Shown here: in pieces, positions 1-6,300 of the stretch
How the letters are laid out: every line of letters starts with the position of its first letter
How positions within the stretch are numbered: the stretch's first letter is position 1
Source: JBJXFK01 sp046155505
GTDB lineage: Bacteria; Planctomycetota; Phycisphaerae; UBA1845; Fen-1342
Direction of reading: 5' to 3'
NCBI GenBank assembly: GCA_046155505.1
Contig: JBJXFK010000337.1
Location: 1-8,655 of the forward strand
Length of the DNA: 8,655 bases
The notes under the pieces: generated by a model
The model's input: the letters and a program-made list of their open reading frames with translations, nothing else
Told to the model about the DNA's origin: nothing
Databases searched by the model: none
Made by a program: the position numbers and the translations under genes

Positions 1-578
1 ACGAGCGGCACCGGCATCAGATCCGCCGACATCGCGCCAAAAATCACGGTTGCATCGTGCATGCCACGCTCGCCGAGGTCGCGCGCCAGATACAGCAGCG
101 GCGGAATGCCCACGCCGCCGCCGACCAGCAACAACGGACGCGGCGAATCGGGGATTTGAAATGGTTGGCCAAGCGGACCGGTCACATCGAGCGTATCGCC
201 GACTCGCACGCGGTCGAGAAACCGCGTTCCGGGGCCGATGGCGCGCGAAATGACGCTCAGGCGCGAGCCGCTCGGCGTCTCCACGCGGTCGGCGATGCTG
301 AAGGGCCGCCGGACGAACGCCTCGCGCTCGGTCCAATGCGCTTGGGGCAGCGCGAACGGGCGATCGTCGTCCCACGCCAGCGTTACGGGTGGATCGTCGT
401 CTCCAGGCGTGCAAAGCAGTTCGAGGAATTGACCGGGGCGCGACGGCGGAAAGTCGGGCAGCTCCATGTCGATTGCAACATGCTCGCGACACGGGTGCGT
501 GACGCGCGAGACGCGTGCGTTGACGCCGCATCGCCGCGTCGACTGTTCGAATCGTTCTAATGCGTTGATGGCTGCCAA
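1..578 (-). CDS. pyrK: PyrK-like dihydroorotate dehydrogenase electron-transfer subunit (3' end outside window)
   Basis: This is the first 192 residues of a flavin/NAD(P) reductase of the ferredoxin-reductase superfamily; the C-terminus lies beyond position 1. In order it shows an N-terminal beta-barrel region (PGQFLELL, residues 48-55), the FAD-contact motif RRPFSI (90-95), a flavin-barrel end LDVTGPLGQPF, and the nucleotide-binding start LLLVGGGVGIPPLLYLARDL (about 149-168). It then reads VIFGAMSADLMP. GGGVGIPPLLYLA with the early RRPFSI is the PyrK pattern. That protein carries FAD and a 2Fe-2S cluster and passes electrons from dihydroorotate dehydrogenase PyrD to NAD+. The cluster cysteines would be off-window, so another ferredoxin-NADP reductase relative remains possible. 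The start is uncertain. No ATG lies early enough, and the TTG at 576-578 is the only common start after the upstream in-frame stop (675-677) that keeps the first strand. It has GGGGGCGAG just upstream and a TATCAT -10-like box at 603-608. The ATG at 465-467 would remove part of the barrel. Confidence 0.72.
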   Translation of the reverse strand, partial: MAAINALERFEQSTRRCGVNARVSRVTHPCREHVAIDMELPDFPPSRPGQFLELLCTPGDDDPPVTLAWDDDRPFALPQAHWTEREAFVRRPFSIADRVETPSGSRLSVISRAIGPGTRFLDRVRVGDTLDVTGPLGQPFQIPDSPRPLLLVGGGVGIPPLLYLARDLGERGMHDATVIFGAMSADLMPVPL

Positions 579-654
579 GGTCTCGCCCCCACGTTGCGGG
601 TGATGATACCTCGCGCTCGCTCCGCGCGCATCGGAACGACGCGCTGCGTCGAAG

Positions 655-701
655 ACAAAACAAAACTTCCGGGATCAAGCCTCGCGGCCGATCCCGGAAG
701 T
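655..701 (-). terminator. Rho-independent terminator for leftward transcription
   Basis: A perfect 12-bp inverted repeat: ACTTCCGGGATC at 665-676 and GATCCCGGAAGT at 690-701, with a 13-nt loop. Read on the minus strand the hairpin is followed at once by TTTTGTTTTGT (665 down to 655), a good U-tract. The plus-strand side has no U-tract, so it acts on transcripts coming from the right. The Nudix and phosphatase genes read the other way, so it implies a short leftward transcript starting between about 700 and 985. Confidence 0.75.
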
Positions 702-715
702 GCGCCACGGCTAGA
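700..715 (+). repeat. 16-bp repeat, copy 1 (GTGCGCCACGGCTAGA)
   Basis: Identical to bases 2479-2494. Here it overlaps the end of the leftward terminator and continues into a small palindrome, CGGCT-AGAAC-AGCCG (708-722). Both copies lie in intergenic terminator hairpins. Confidence 0.6.
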
Positions 716-812
716 ACAGCCGCTTAATCCCTGAGTTAGCTTTCGGAATATACCCCATCGTCAAGAGCATGTCTACGAACGCGCGCGGAATTGAAAGGAA
801 GTTTGCAAACAC
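711..812 (-). CDS. Candidate small ORF, 33 aa, unknown function
   Basis: An open frame of 33 codons from a GTG at 810-812 to a TAG at 711-713, ending nine bases before the stem of the leftward terminator. That is the spacing expected of a genuine 3' end. The peptide is mixed hydrophobic and basic (MFANFLSIPRAFV near the N-terminus, IPKANSGIKRLF at the C-terminus). I recognise no family. A TATGCA box at 819-824 lies exactly six bases before the GTG, and a weak TTGTTT lies 17 bp before that, so a leaderless transcript is conceivable. There is no Shine-Dalgarno. A second, overlapping frame (736-879, 47 codons) starts with an ATG preceded by GGGAG nine bases away, and it is an equally valid candidate. 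The same frame as the 33-codon ORF continues upstream beyond a TAA (837-839), so this could also be a decayed gene end. It may equally be a noncoding RNA. Confidence 0.28.
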   Translation of the reverse strand: MFANFLSIPRAFVDMLLTMGYIPKANSGIKRLF

Positions 813-984
813 CGTAAGTGCATAATTCGCCGAGTGTTATGAAACAAGGCGAAGTGAGGAATTTCGCGCATCCAGCCATTCGGAACCGCTCCCGATCGCA
901 TCGAAAATCGCCGCTAGGGCTTGCAGCGAAAGTCGTTATGATCGCAGAGCGGCAGCGCGGGGCGCCGCCCTCGGAACCGCAAAA

Positions 985-1386
985 ATGTCCCGGCCCGTTC
1001 TACACGTCGCGATCGCCATCGTTCGGCGGAACGCCCGATATCTCGTCGCGCGCCGCCGTGACGACGCCCACCTCGGTGGCCTGTGGGAGTTCCCCGGCGG
1101 AAAAATCGACCGGGACGAGTCGCCCGAAGCCGCCGCCATCCGCGAGTTACACGAAGAATGCGCGGTCGAGGCAACCCCGATCGCGCGGCTCGATGCGATT
1201 CAATTCGAATATCCCGATCGCATCGTCGTGCTGACGCCGGTCTGTTGCGAATGGCAGTCCGGCGAACCGCGACCGCTCGCCAGTCAGGAATGCGCGTGGC
1301 TGAGCCCCGAGGAACTGGCGGCACTCGACATGCCGGTGGCCAACGGAGCGATTCTCGACGAGTTGCGCGAGTGGGATCGCCGATGA
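985..1386 (+). CDS. mutT: MutT-type Nudix hydrolase (probable 8-oxo-dGTP diphosphatase)
   Basis: 133 residues, close to the usual 129 of MutT. The family hydrolyses nucleoside diphosphates linked to another moiety. MutT removes 8-oxo-dGTP from the nucleotide pool, giving 8-oxo-dGMP and pyrophosphate, in the cytoplasm. The MutT signature WEFPGGK spans residues 34-40. The Nudix box runs from G39 through E45 to R53, E54, L55, E57 and E58, so all metal-binding glutamates are present. The usual Gly near the end of the box (EExGU) is Ala60 (EECAV). The N-terminal strand VAIAIVRRNARYLVARR is typical of MutT. The ATG at 985 starts the conserved strand at the normal distance; its upstream GGAACC is a poor ribosome site. 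The phosphodiesterase-fold gene follows 41 bp downstream on the same strand. The exact substrate cannot be read from sequence, and other small-nucleotide Nudix activities are possible. Confidence 0.85.
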   Translation: MSRPVLHVAIAIVRRNARYLVARRRDDAHLGGLWEFPGGKIDRDESPEAAAIRELHEECAVEATPIARLDAIQFEYPDRIVVLTPVCCEWQSGEPRPLASQECAWLSPEELAALDMPVANGAILDELREWDRR

Positions 1387-1393
1387 GCGCGGT

Positions 1394-1421
1394 TTGCCGT
1401 CACCGACCGGCGGACTAAACT
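1394..1421 (+). promoter_or_regulatory. Candidate promoter giving a leaderless mRNA
   Basis: TTGCCG at 1394-1399 and TAAACT at 1416-1421 with a 16-bp spacer, each 4/6 to the sigma-70 consensus. The -10 ends six bases before the ATG at 1428, which would put the transcription start on or next to the start codon. No Shine-Dalgarno is visible before that ATG, which agrees. Readthrough from the Nudix gene is the alternative. Confidence 0.35.
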
Positions 1422-1427
1422 CTCGCC

Positions 1428-2204
1428 ATGCGTCTGCGCGTGGTGTCATACAACATTCACAAAGCGGTCGGCACTGATCGCAAGTTCGACGTTGATCGCA
1501 TCGTCGAAGTGTTGCGACATCATGATGCCGACGTGGTGCTGCTTCAGGAGGTCGATCGCCACGCCGGTCGATCCAATCATCTCGAACTCGCGGCGGTGAT
1601 CGGGCGACGGCTCGACTACCCCTATCGATCGATCGGCATCAACCACGCCAACCGCGCCGGCAAGTACGGCAATGCCACGCTGTCGCGCTTTCCGATCGGG
1701 CATCAGAAGAACATCGACCTCACCGTCGGTTGGCGGAAACGGCGCGGCGCGCAATTCACGCGACTGCACCTGCCGCGCGGCGGGCCGGTCGCGGTGGTCG
1801 ATGTGTTCAACATTCATCTCGGGCTCGCCGCGCGGATTCAGCGCGTGCAGGTCGCGCGGCTGCTCGATGATGAACTTGTTTCAGCCGATCAGCCGAATCG
1901 AGCAGTGATCGTCGCGGGCGACACGAATGACTGGGCCGGCCTGCTGCATGGGTCGTTTCGTCGCAACGGTTTTCAATGTGCCAGCACGCGGCGACTCGGT
2001 GTGGCGTGGGCGATTCGCACGTTCCCGAGTTTCGCGCCGGCGGGCGGCCTCGACAAAATCTTCTATCGCGGCCCGCTCACGCTGCTCAGTTCGCATCGCA
2101 GCCGCCTGAAGCTGGCGCGCGTCGCGAGCGATCACCTGCCGATCGTCGCCGACTTCGAAGTTTCGCGCACGCCATCACCACTCGTCGCGCTCAGCGAAGC
2201 GTGA
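1428..2204 (+). CDS. Endonuclease/exonuclease/phosphatase family protein, YbhP-like
   Basis: 258 residues covering the whole EEP (DNase I-like) metal-dependent phosphoesterase fold, cytoplasmic by lack of a signal peptide. The motifs come in order: SYNIH (Asn9), LLQEVD (Glu41, metal ligand), the GNATLSRFPI strand near residue 80, FNIHLG (His130), GDTND (Asp165, Asn167), GGLDKIF (Asp209) and SDHLPIVADF (Asp235-His236 catalytic pair). All the usual catalytic positions are therefore present. The N-terminus, with its GTDRKFDVDRIVEVL stretch, resembles the YbhP group. In enterobacteria ybhP sits beside a cardiolipin synthase gene, but no such neighbour is visible here. The substrate could be DNA, a phospholipid or another phosphodiester and cannot be decided from sequence. 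The gene follows the Nudix gene by 41 bp but may have its own leaderless promoter. The last dozen residues after ADFEV are a nonconserved tail. Confidence 0.85.
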   Translation: MRLRVVSYNIHKAVGTDRKFDVDRIVEVLRHHDADVVLLQEVDRHAGRSNHLELAAVIGRRLDYPYRSIGINHANRAGKYGNATLSRFPIGHQKNIDLTVGWRKRRGAQFTRLHLPRGGPVAVVDVFNIHLGLAARIQRVQVARLLDDELVSADQPNRAVIVAGDTNDWAGLLHGSFRRNGFQCASTRRLGVAWAIRTFPSFAPAGGLDKIFYRGPLTLLSSHRSRLKLARVASDHLPIVADFEVSRTPSPLVALSEA

Positions 2205-2261
2205 GCGCGAATGGATGTCACGGCGCGACTGTCGCGCGACCTCGTGCGCATCGGTCTTGTT

Positions 2262-2293
2262 CTTCTCTGTGCTCTCTGTGCCTCTGTGTTTCA
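2262..2293 (+). repeat. CTCTGTG-type interspersed repeat
   Basis: The stretch from 2262 contains three near-tandem units, roughly TCTCTGTGC, TCTCTGTGC and CTCTGTGTT. It is low in complexity and unlike its surroundings. I recognise this kind of sequence (reverse complement AACACAGAGGCACAGAGAGCACAGAGAA) as a motif scattered between genes in many unrelated bacterial genomes, including planctomycetes, often near other small repeats. It codes for nothing convincing here. Confidence 0.6.
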
Positions 2294-2327
2294 TCTTCTG
2301 TCCGCCGCGCGGTCGATCACGCCGCGC

Positions 2328-2346
2328 AGAAATTTTCAAAATTTCT
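2328..2346. repeat. AT-rich perfect palindrome
   Basis: AGAAATTTT-C-AAAATTTCT, 9-bp arms around a single base, embedded in GC-rich DNA and followed by TTCG. It could be an operator for a dimeric regulator. Alternatively it could be a weak terminator for the phosphatase-fold gene that ends 120 bp upstream, although AT-rich stems are poor terminators. Confidence 0.45.
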
Positions 2347-2464
2347 TTCGCGCGGGCGCTGCTAATCGCGCAGCGATTTGGTATACATACGTTCTGTGAT
2401 GCGCGTCGCGCGTCGCAACGACAACTGATAGTGCCGCGATTCGACTAATCCCCGAATCGCCATC

Positions 2465-2511
2465 GATGGAAGGGAACCGTGCGCCACGGCTAGACCTTCC
2501 ATCTTTTTTTT
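2465..2511 (+). terminator. Strong Rho-independent terminator with nested hairpin
   Basis: Outer stem GATGGAAGG (2465-2473) with CCTTCCATC (2495-2503), 9 bp and perfect. The loop contains a second perfect hairpin, CCGTG-CGC-CACGG (2477-2489). Eight T residues follow at 2504-2511. It ends only 49 bp before the start codon of the next gene on the same strand, so it either closes the upstream transcript or acts as a leader attenuator. Confidence 0.85.
2479..2494 (+). repeat. 16-bp repeat, copy 2 (GTGCGCCACGGCTAGA)
   Basis: Identical to bases 700-715. Here it forms most of the loop of the T8 terminator, including one arm of its inner hairpin. Confidence 0.6.
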
Positions 2512-2522
2512 GCGCTCATCTC

Positions 2523-2539
2523 GCACGACGCAGTCGTGC
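2523..2539 (+). promoter_or_regulatory. Leader hairpin before the zincin-like gene
   Basis: Perfect 7-bp inverted repeat GCACGAC-GCA-GTCGTGC with a 3-nt loop. It lies between the T8 terminator and the GGAG ribosome site at 2550-2553. It could affect translation of the downstream gene or bind a dimeric regulator. Confidence 0.4.
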
Positions 2540-2560
2540 ATCGCACGGCGGAGATCGCGG

Positions 2561-3178
2561 ATGCCTCGCATCAACCGAAAGACCACACCGAAAGTCCGCG
2601 ACGGTCGCGTCCGCAAGAAGAATCGCACGGCTGAGACACCGAACTTTCTCAACACGCCGCATCGATGGCCGACGATCGATCGTCGCCGACCGGGCGCGGG
2701 ATTTCGGCATGTCGTGACAAAACGCGATGTCGAGAAGTTTCTCGAGCTGCTGCCCGATTGGGACGAGCTGTCGATCGGATTGACGGCGATCATCGTCGAC
2801 TCGGGATGGGACAACGTCATGGGTTGGCATGAACCCGGCGTTGTCGCGTTATGCGCGTGGGATGCAGATTTGTGGATTCAGCACAACCACCCGTTCTACG
2901 CGGAGCACCGCTCCATCCTCGAACGTCTCGGCGTGCCCACACGTAAAGTTCGCGGCAACGACGGCACATACGTCGAGTGCCGGTACACCGAAGAAACCGC
3001 GAAGGCGTTCTTGTTGCTGCACATCCTTCTACACGAACTCGGCCATCATCACGATCGCATGGCGACGCGCTCAAAGGCCGATTCTGCCCGCGGCGAGGGG
3101 TACGCCGAGGCGTACGCGCTGCGCTACTTCGATCACATCTTCGACCGCTACTGCGACGTCTTCGACTTTCACCCCTGA
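2561..3178 (+). CDS. Small zincin-like putative metalloprotease, function unknown
   Basis: 205 residues; I do not recognise a named family. The first 45 residues are basic and probably disordered (MPRINRKTTPKVRDG onward). A mixed domain follows. Residues 158-162 read HELGH, the HExxH zinc motif, inside a hydrophobic helix (AFLLLHILLHELGHHHD). Then EGYAEAYALRYF (179-190) gives a Glu in an ExxAxxxA helix, as in minimal gluzincins such as ImmA/IrrE-type proteases. So His158, His162 and Glu179 (or Glu183) are the likely zinc ligands and Glu159 the catalytic base. There is no signal peptide or membrane segment, so it is probably cytoplasmic. The ATG at 2561 was chosen because GGAG sits seven bases upstream. 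A longer TTG start at 2510 would lie inside the terminator T-tract. The gene stands alone after a structured leader. The role could be regulatory proteolysis, but that is inference from the fold only. Confidence 0.75.
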   Translation: MPRINRKTTPKVRDGRVRKKNRTAETPNFLNTPHRWPTIDRRRPGAGFRHVVTKRDVEKFLELLPDWDELSIGLTAIIVDSGWDNVMGWHEPGVVALCAWDADLWIQHNHPFYAEHRSILERLGVPTRKVRGNDGTYVECRYTEETAKAFLLLHILLHELGHHHDRMATRSKADSARGEGYAEAYALRYFDHIFDRYCDVFDFHP

Positions 3179-3182
3179 TTCG

Positions 3183-3217
3183 GATTGCGAGTTATCAGCC
3201 GATTGTTCCTCGCAATC
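3183..3217. repeat. Inverted repeat after the zincin-like gene
   Basis: GATTGCGAG (3183-3191) and CTCGCAATC (3209-3217), 9-bp perfect arms with a 17-nt loop, starting five bases after the stop codon at 3178. There is no T-tract. The right arm runs through the spacer of the promoter predicted for the subtilase gene. It is a possible operator or a weak terminator. Confidence 0.4.
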
Positions 3218-3231
3218 GATTGCGCTATCAT
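3203..3231 (+). promoter_or_regulatory. Candidate promoter of the subtilase gene
   Basis: TTGTTC at 3203-3208 and TATCAT at 3226-3231 with an ideal 17-bp spacer. The -10 matches the sigma-70 consensus at 5/6 and the -35 at 3/6. The predicted start near 3238 gives a leader of about 83 bases before the ATG at 3321. Confidence 0.4.
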
Positions 3232-3320
3232 GCACATTCAGTCTGGGCCGAGCTATTTGTTTTTCGTTGCATCTGGGGGTTCACGCCGTTCGCGCTCATC
3301 GCAGCGCCATGGGGGCAAAC

Positions 3321-6300
3321 ATGCGCAGATTCCGACCCGTCTCTCGCTCAATCGTTCTCGCACTCACCGCAGCGTTCTCCACCGCCGCAATCGCCGCCGA
3401 TGTTCCGTGGCGGACCGGTTCGGCCGACATCCTTCAGCAAAACGCCGCCGCCGAATTGGCACAACTCGCAACGCGGCCGGATCAGCGACACGTCGTTCTC
3501 CAGTTTCACGCACCGCTCAGCAACGCGCAGCGCGAGCAACTCGCCGCGGGCGGCGTGCAGTTGCTGGCGTACGTAAGCGGTAACGCCTACTTCGCTGCCG
3601 TTGAGTCCGATGCGGACATCAGCGCGACCGCAAACCTGCTCGCCGGCGCGAGCGCGATCCACACGAACTGGAAGCTCCACCCGTTGCTCGCCCGCAACGA
3701 AGTGCCGACATGGGCGGTGGTCGCCGACGGTGCCGATCCGGTAATCGGCGCGTACGTGCTCTTTCACACCGATGTCGACATGAAACTTGAAGGCTCGACG
3801 GCAGTCGTAGCCCACAACGGCTTTGCGCGCAGCACGCTGCGTAGCGTGAACGGCATGGTCATCGAAGCTCCGATGTCCGACCTCATCGCGATGGCGAGCG
3901 AAGACGCCGTGCAGTGGATCGAGCCGGCCCTGCCGAAACTGGTCGAGCTGAACGCTGAGAATCGAGCATTGACCGGCGCGAACACGATGCAAGCCGCTCC
4001 GTACAACCTCGACGGAACGGGCGTGACGGCCATGATTTTCGACGGTGGTTCGGCCCTCGCGTCGCACCAGGATTTTGGCGGTCGACTGACCGTCGGCGAT
4101 ACGTCGAGCCTTTCGTCCCACGCCACGCACGTCTCGGGGACCGTCGGCGGCAACGGATCAGCCAGCGGCGGCGTCAATCGTGGCATGGCACCAAACGTCA
4201 CACTGCGTTCGTATGGATTTTCGGCGGCAGGCGGCGGCACGTTTCTCTACACCGATCCCGGTGACATCGAAGCGAACTACACCGACGGCATCAACAACGG
4301 CGCCGACATCACCAACAATTCGATCGGCACCAACACCGAGACCAACGGATTCTCCTGCACGATTCAGGGCGATTATGGCGTGACTGACGCGGTGATCGAC
4401 TCGGTCGTCCGCGGCTCGCTCAGCGGCGGCGTGCCCTATCGCATCGTCTGGGCTGCGGGCAACGAACGCCAGGGCAGTCGCTGCGACGTCGAGGGCTTTG
4501 GCGATTATTACAGCTCGGCCCCACCGGCTGGCGCGAAGAACCACCTGTGCATCGGCGCAATCAACGCCAATGATGACAGCATGACCAGCTTCAGCAGTTG
4601 GGGCCCGACCGATGACGGTCGCCTCAAGCCCGACTTCGTCAGCACCGGCTGCCAGTCGGGAGGCGACGGGGGTGTTACCAGCACAACCAGTACCAGCACG
4701 ACGGGCTACACGACCTTTTGCGGGACATCGATGGCATGCCCGACCGTCACCGGCCTCGCCTCGCTGCTGCTGCAAGACTATCGCGCACACTTCGTCGGCA
4801 ACGATCCGCGCAACTCGACGCTGAAAGTGCTCTTTGCACACAACGCAATCGATCTTGGCAATGTCGGCCCGGACTACGTATTTGGTTATGGCTCGGTGCG
4901 AATTCAGCCCACCGTCGAGCACGTGCGCAGCGGACTGTTCACCGAGCAGGAAGTCGGTACCGGCGAAGCCGTGAGCTACGTTGTCACTGTACCGCCCGGC
5001 GCAACCTCGCTGAAGCTCACGCTCGCGTGGGATGACGCCCCGGCTACGCCGAACGCGCTCCCCGCACTCGTGAACAACCTCGACCTGCGCGTCTTCAGCC
5101 CCGGTGCGGTGCAGTCGTTCCCGTGGACTCTTGACCCGGCCAACCCCAGCGTCGCTGCCGTTCGCACGCAAGCCGACAACCGCAATAATCTCGAACAGGT
5201 CGTCGCCGACAATCCGGCCGCCGGCGAGTGGATCGTCGAAATCGCCGGCACCAACGTCCCCGTCGGCCCGCAGCCGTACTCACTGGCCGCGTCGCACACG
5301 TTCGTCGAGCGCGGCATTCGCATTCGCCTTCCCGGCGGCGTGCCGAACGTGATGACACCCGGCGTTGGCGTCACACTGCCAGTCGAAGTCATCGCCGGTT
5401 CCGAATCGATCGTTCCCGGCTCAGCGCAAATGCACGTCCGTTACGCGGGTGCGAGCTTCATTTCCATTCCGCTCGCGCATCTGGGCGGAATCAACTACGA
5501 GGCCGTCCTGCCGCCTGCCGTCTGTGGCAGCAACCCCGAGTTCTATTTCACCGCCGAAGGCTCAGTTTCGGGCCAGGTTAGCAATCCGGCCAGCGGCGCG
5601 ACGTCACCATTCACTGCTGACGTCTCGATCACCGAGACCAACTTCGCCGATGACATGGAGCTCGACGCTGCATGGGTCGGTGGCCAGCCGGGCGACAACG
5701 CAACCACCGGCGTCTGGACGCGCGTGAATCCCATCGGCACCGCCGCTCAGCCCGAGGATGATCACACGTCGGGCACGGCGATCACCTGCTGGGTAACCGG
5801 CCAGGGATCGCTCGGCGGCTCGTTGGGCGAGAACGACGTGGACGGCGGTCGCACAACGCTGCTCTCGCCGACATTTGACGTTTCCGGTCTGTCGAACGCC
5901 ACGCTTGGCTACTGGCGCTGGTACAGCAACAGCAGCGGCGCTTCGCCGAACGCGGACGTGTTCACCGTTGATATCTCCAACAACAACGGCGCGAGCTGGG
6001 TAAACGTTGAAGTGGTCGGCCCTGCCGGCCCCGGCACGAGCGGCGGGTGGAACCTCGTCGAAGTGGACATCGCCGGACTGCTGACGCCGACAAATCAGAT
6101 GCGCGTGCGGTTCATCGCCGAAGATGCGGGCAGCGGCTCGATCATCGAGGCCGCCATCGACGACGTAACGGTGTCGGGCGTGGGCTGCGACGCTGTGCTC
6201 GCCGACTGCAACGGCAACGGCATTGTCGATGCTGACGACATCGCATCCGGCCGCGCGATCGACAGCAACGGCAACAACGTACCGGATTCGTGCGATCCGC

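Larger units (their letters stand above)
579..984. other. Gene-poor stretch between the PyrK-like gene and the Nudix gene
   Basis: About 400 bp with no confidently coding gene. It separates two divergently oriented genes. It holds the likely promoter region of the PyrK-like gene (579-640) and an intrinsic terminator facing left (655-701). Beyond these are a small hairpin at 708-722, a candidate tiny minus-strand ORF (711-812) and the likely promoter region of the Nudix gene. A TATGAT box at 937-942 could be the Nudix -10, but no good -35 sits 16-18 bp before it. Confidence 0.6.
2436..2511 (+). ncRNA. Candidate structured leader or small RNA ending in the T8 terminator
   Basis: Two hairpins in direct succession. 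The first is GCGATTCG (2436-2443) paired with CGAATCGC (2453-2460), with a 9-nt loop. Four bases later comes the outer stem 2465-2473/2495-2503, holding an inner hairpin at 2477-2489, then eight T. A TATACAT box at 2382-2388 could start such an RNA near 2395, but no -35 is evident. It may be a small RNA, a 5' attenuator of the zincin-like gene, or simply the far 3' end of the phosphatase-fold transcript. Confidence 0.3.
2205..2560. other. Structured intergenic region before the zincin-like gene
   Basis: About 355 bp with no supported gene. In order it holds a CTCTGTG-type repeat (2262-2293), an AT-rich palindrome (2328-2346), a TATACAT box (2382-2388), a hairpin (2436-2460), a nested hairpin with a T8 terminator (2465-2511), a short perfect hairpin (2523-2539) and the GGAG ribosome site (2550-2553) of the next gene. 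Short open frames at 2211-2399 and 2215-2448 cross the repeat and have no protein-like features. Confidence 0.6.

Noticed and set aside
57..560. Plus-strand frame of 167 codons opposite the PyrK-like gene
   Set aside because: The minus strand carries RRPFSI and GGGVGIPP motifs in the right order; the plus frame is Arg/Ala-rich with no motifs.
921..942. TTGCAG (921-926) and TATGAT (937-942) as a promoter of the Nudix gene
   Set aside because: The spacer is only 10 bp. The -10 alone may be real, but the pair is not a promoter.
2211..2399. Small frame of 62 codons downstream of the phosphatase-fold gene
   Set aside because: Its central part is only a translation of the CTCTGTG repeat and palindrome. 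There is no ribosome site and no protein-like composition.
2510..2560. TTG start at 2510 for the zincin-like gene
   Set aside because: It falls inside the T8 tract of the terminator and has no ribosome site. The ATG at 2561 has GGAG at the right distance.
2829..3320. Upstream extension of the subtilase reading frame to 2829 (164 extra residues)
   Set aside because: It overlaps the zincin-like gene in another frame, is Ser/Thr/Arg-rich and non-protein-like, and would bury the clear signal peptide that starts at 3321.
4158..5171. Long antisense frame of 337 codons opposite the subtilase, and similar ones at 3348-4130 and 5604-6362
   Set aside because: They are by-products of high GC at third codon positions of the subtilase. 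They have no family motifs, and the sense strand has an intact catalytic triad and domain order.
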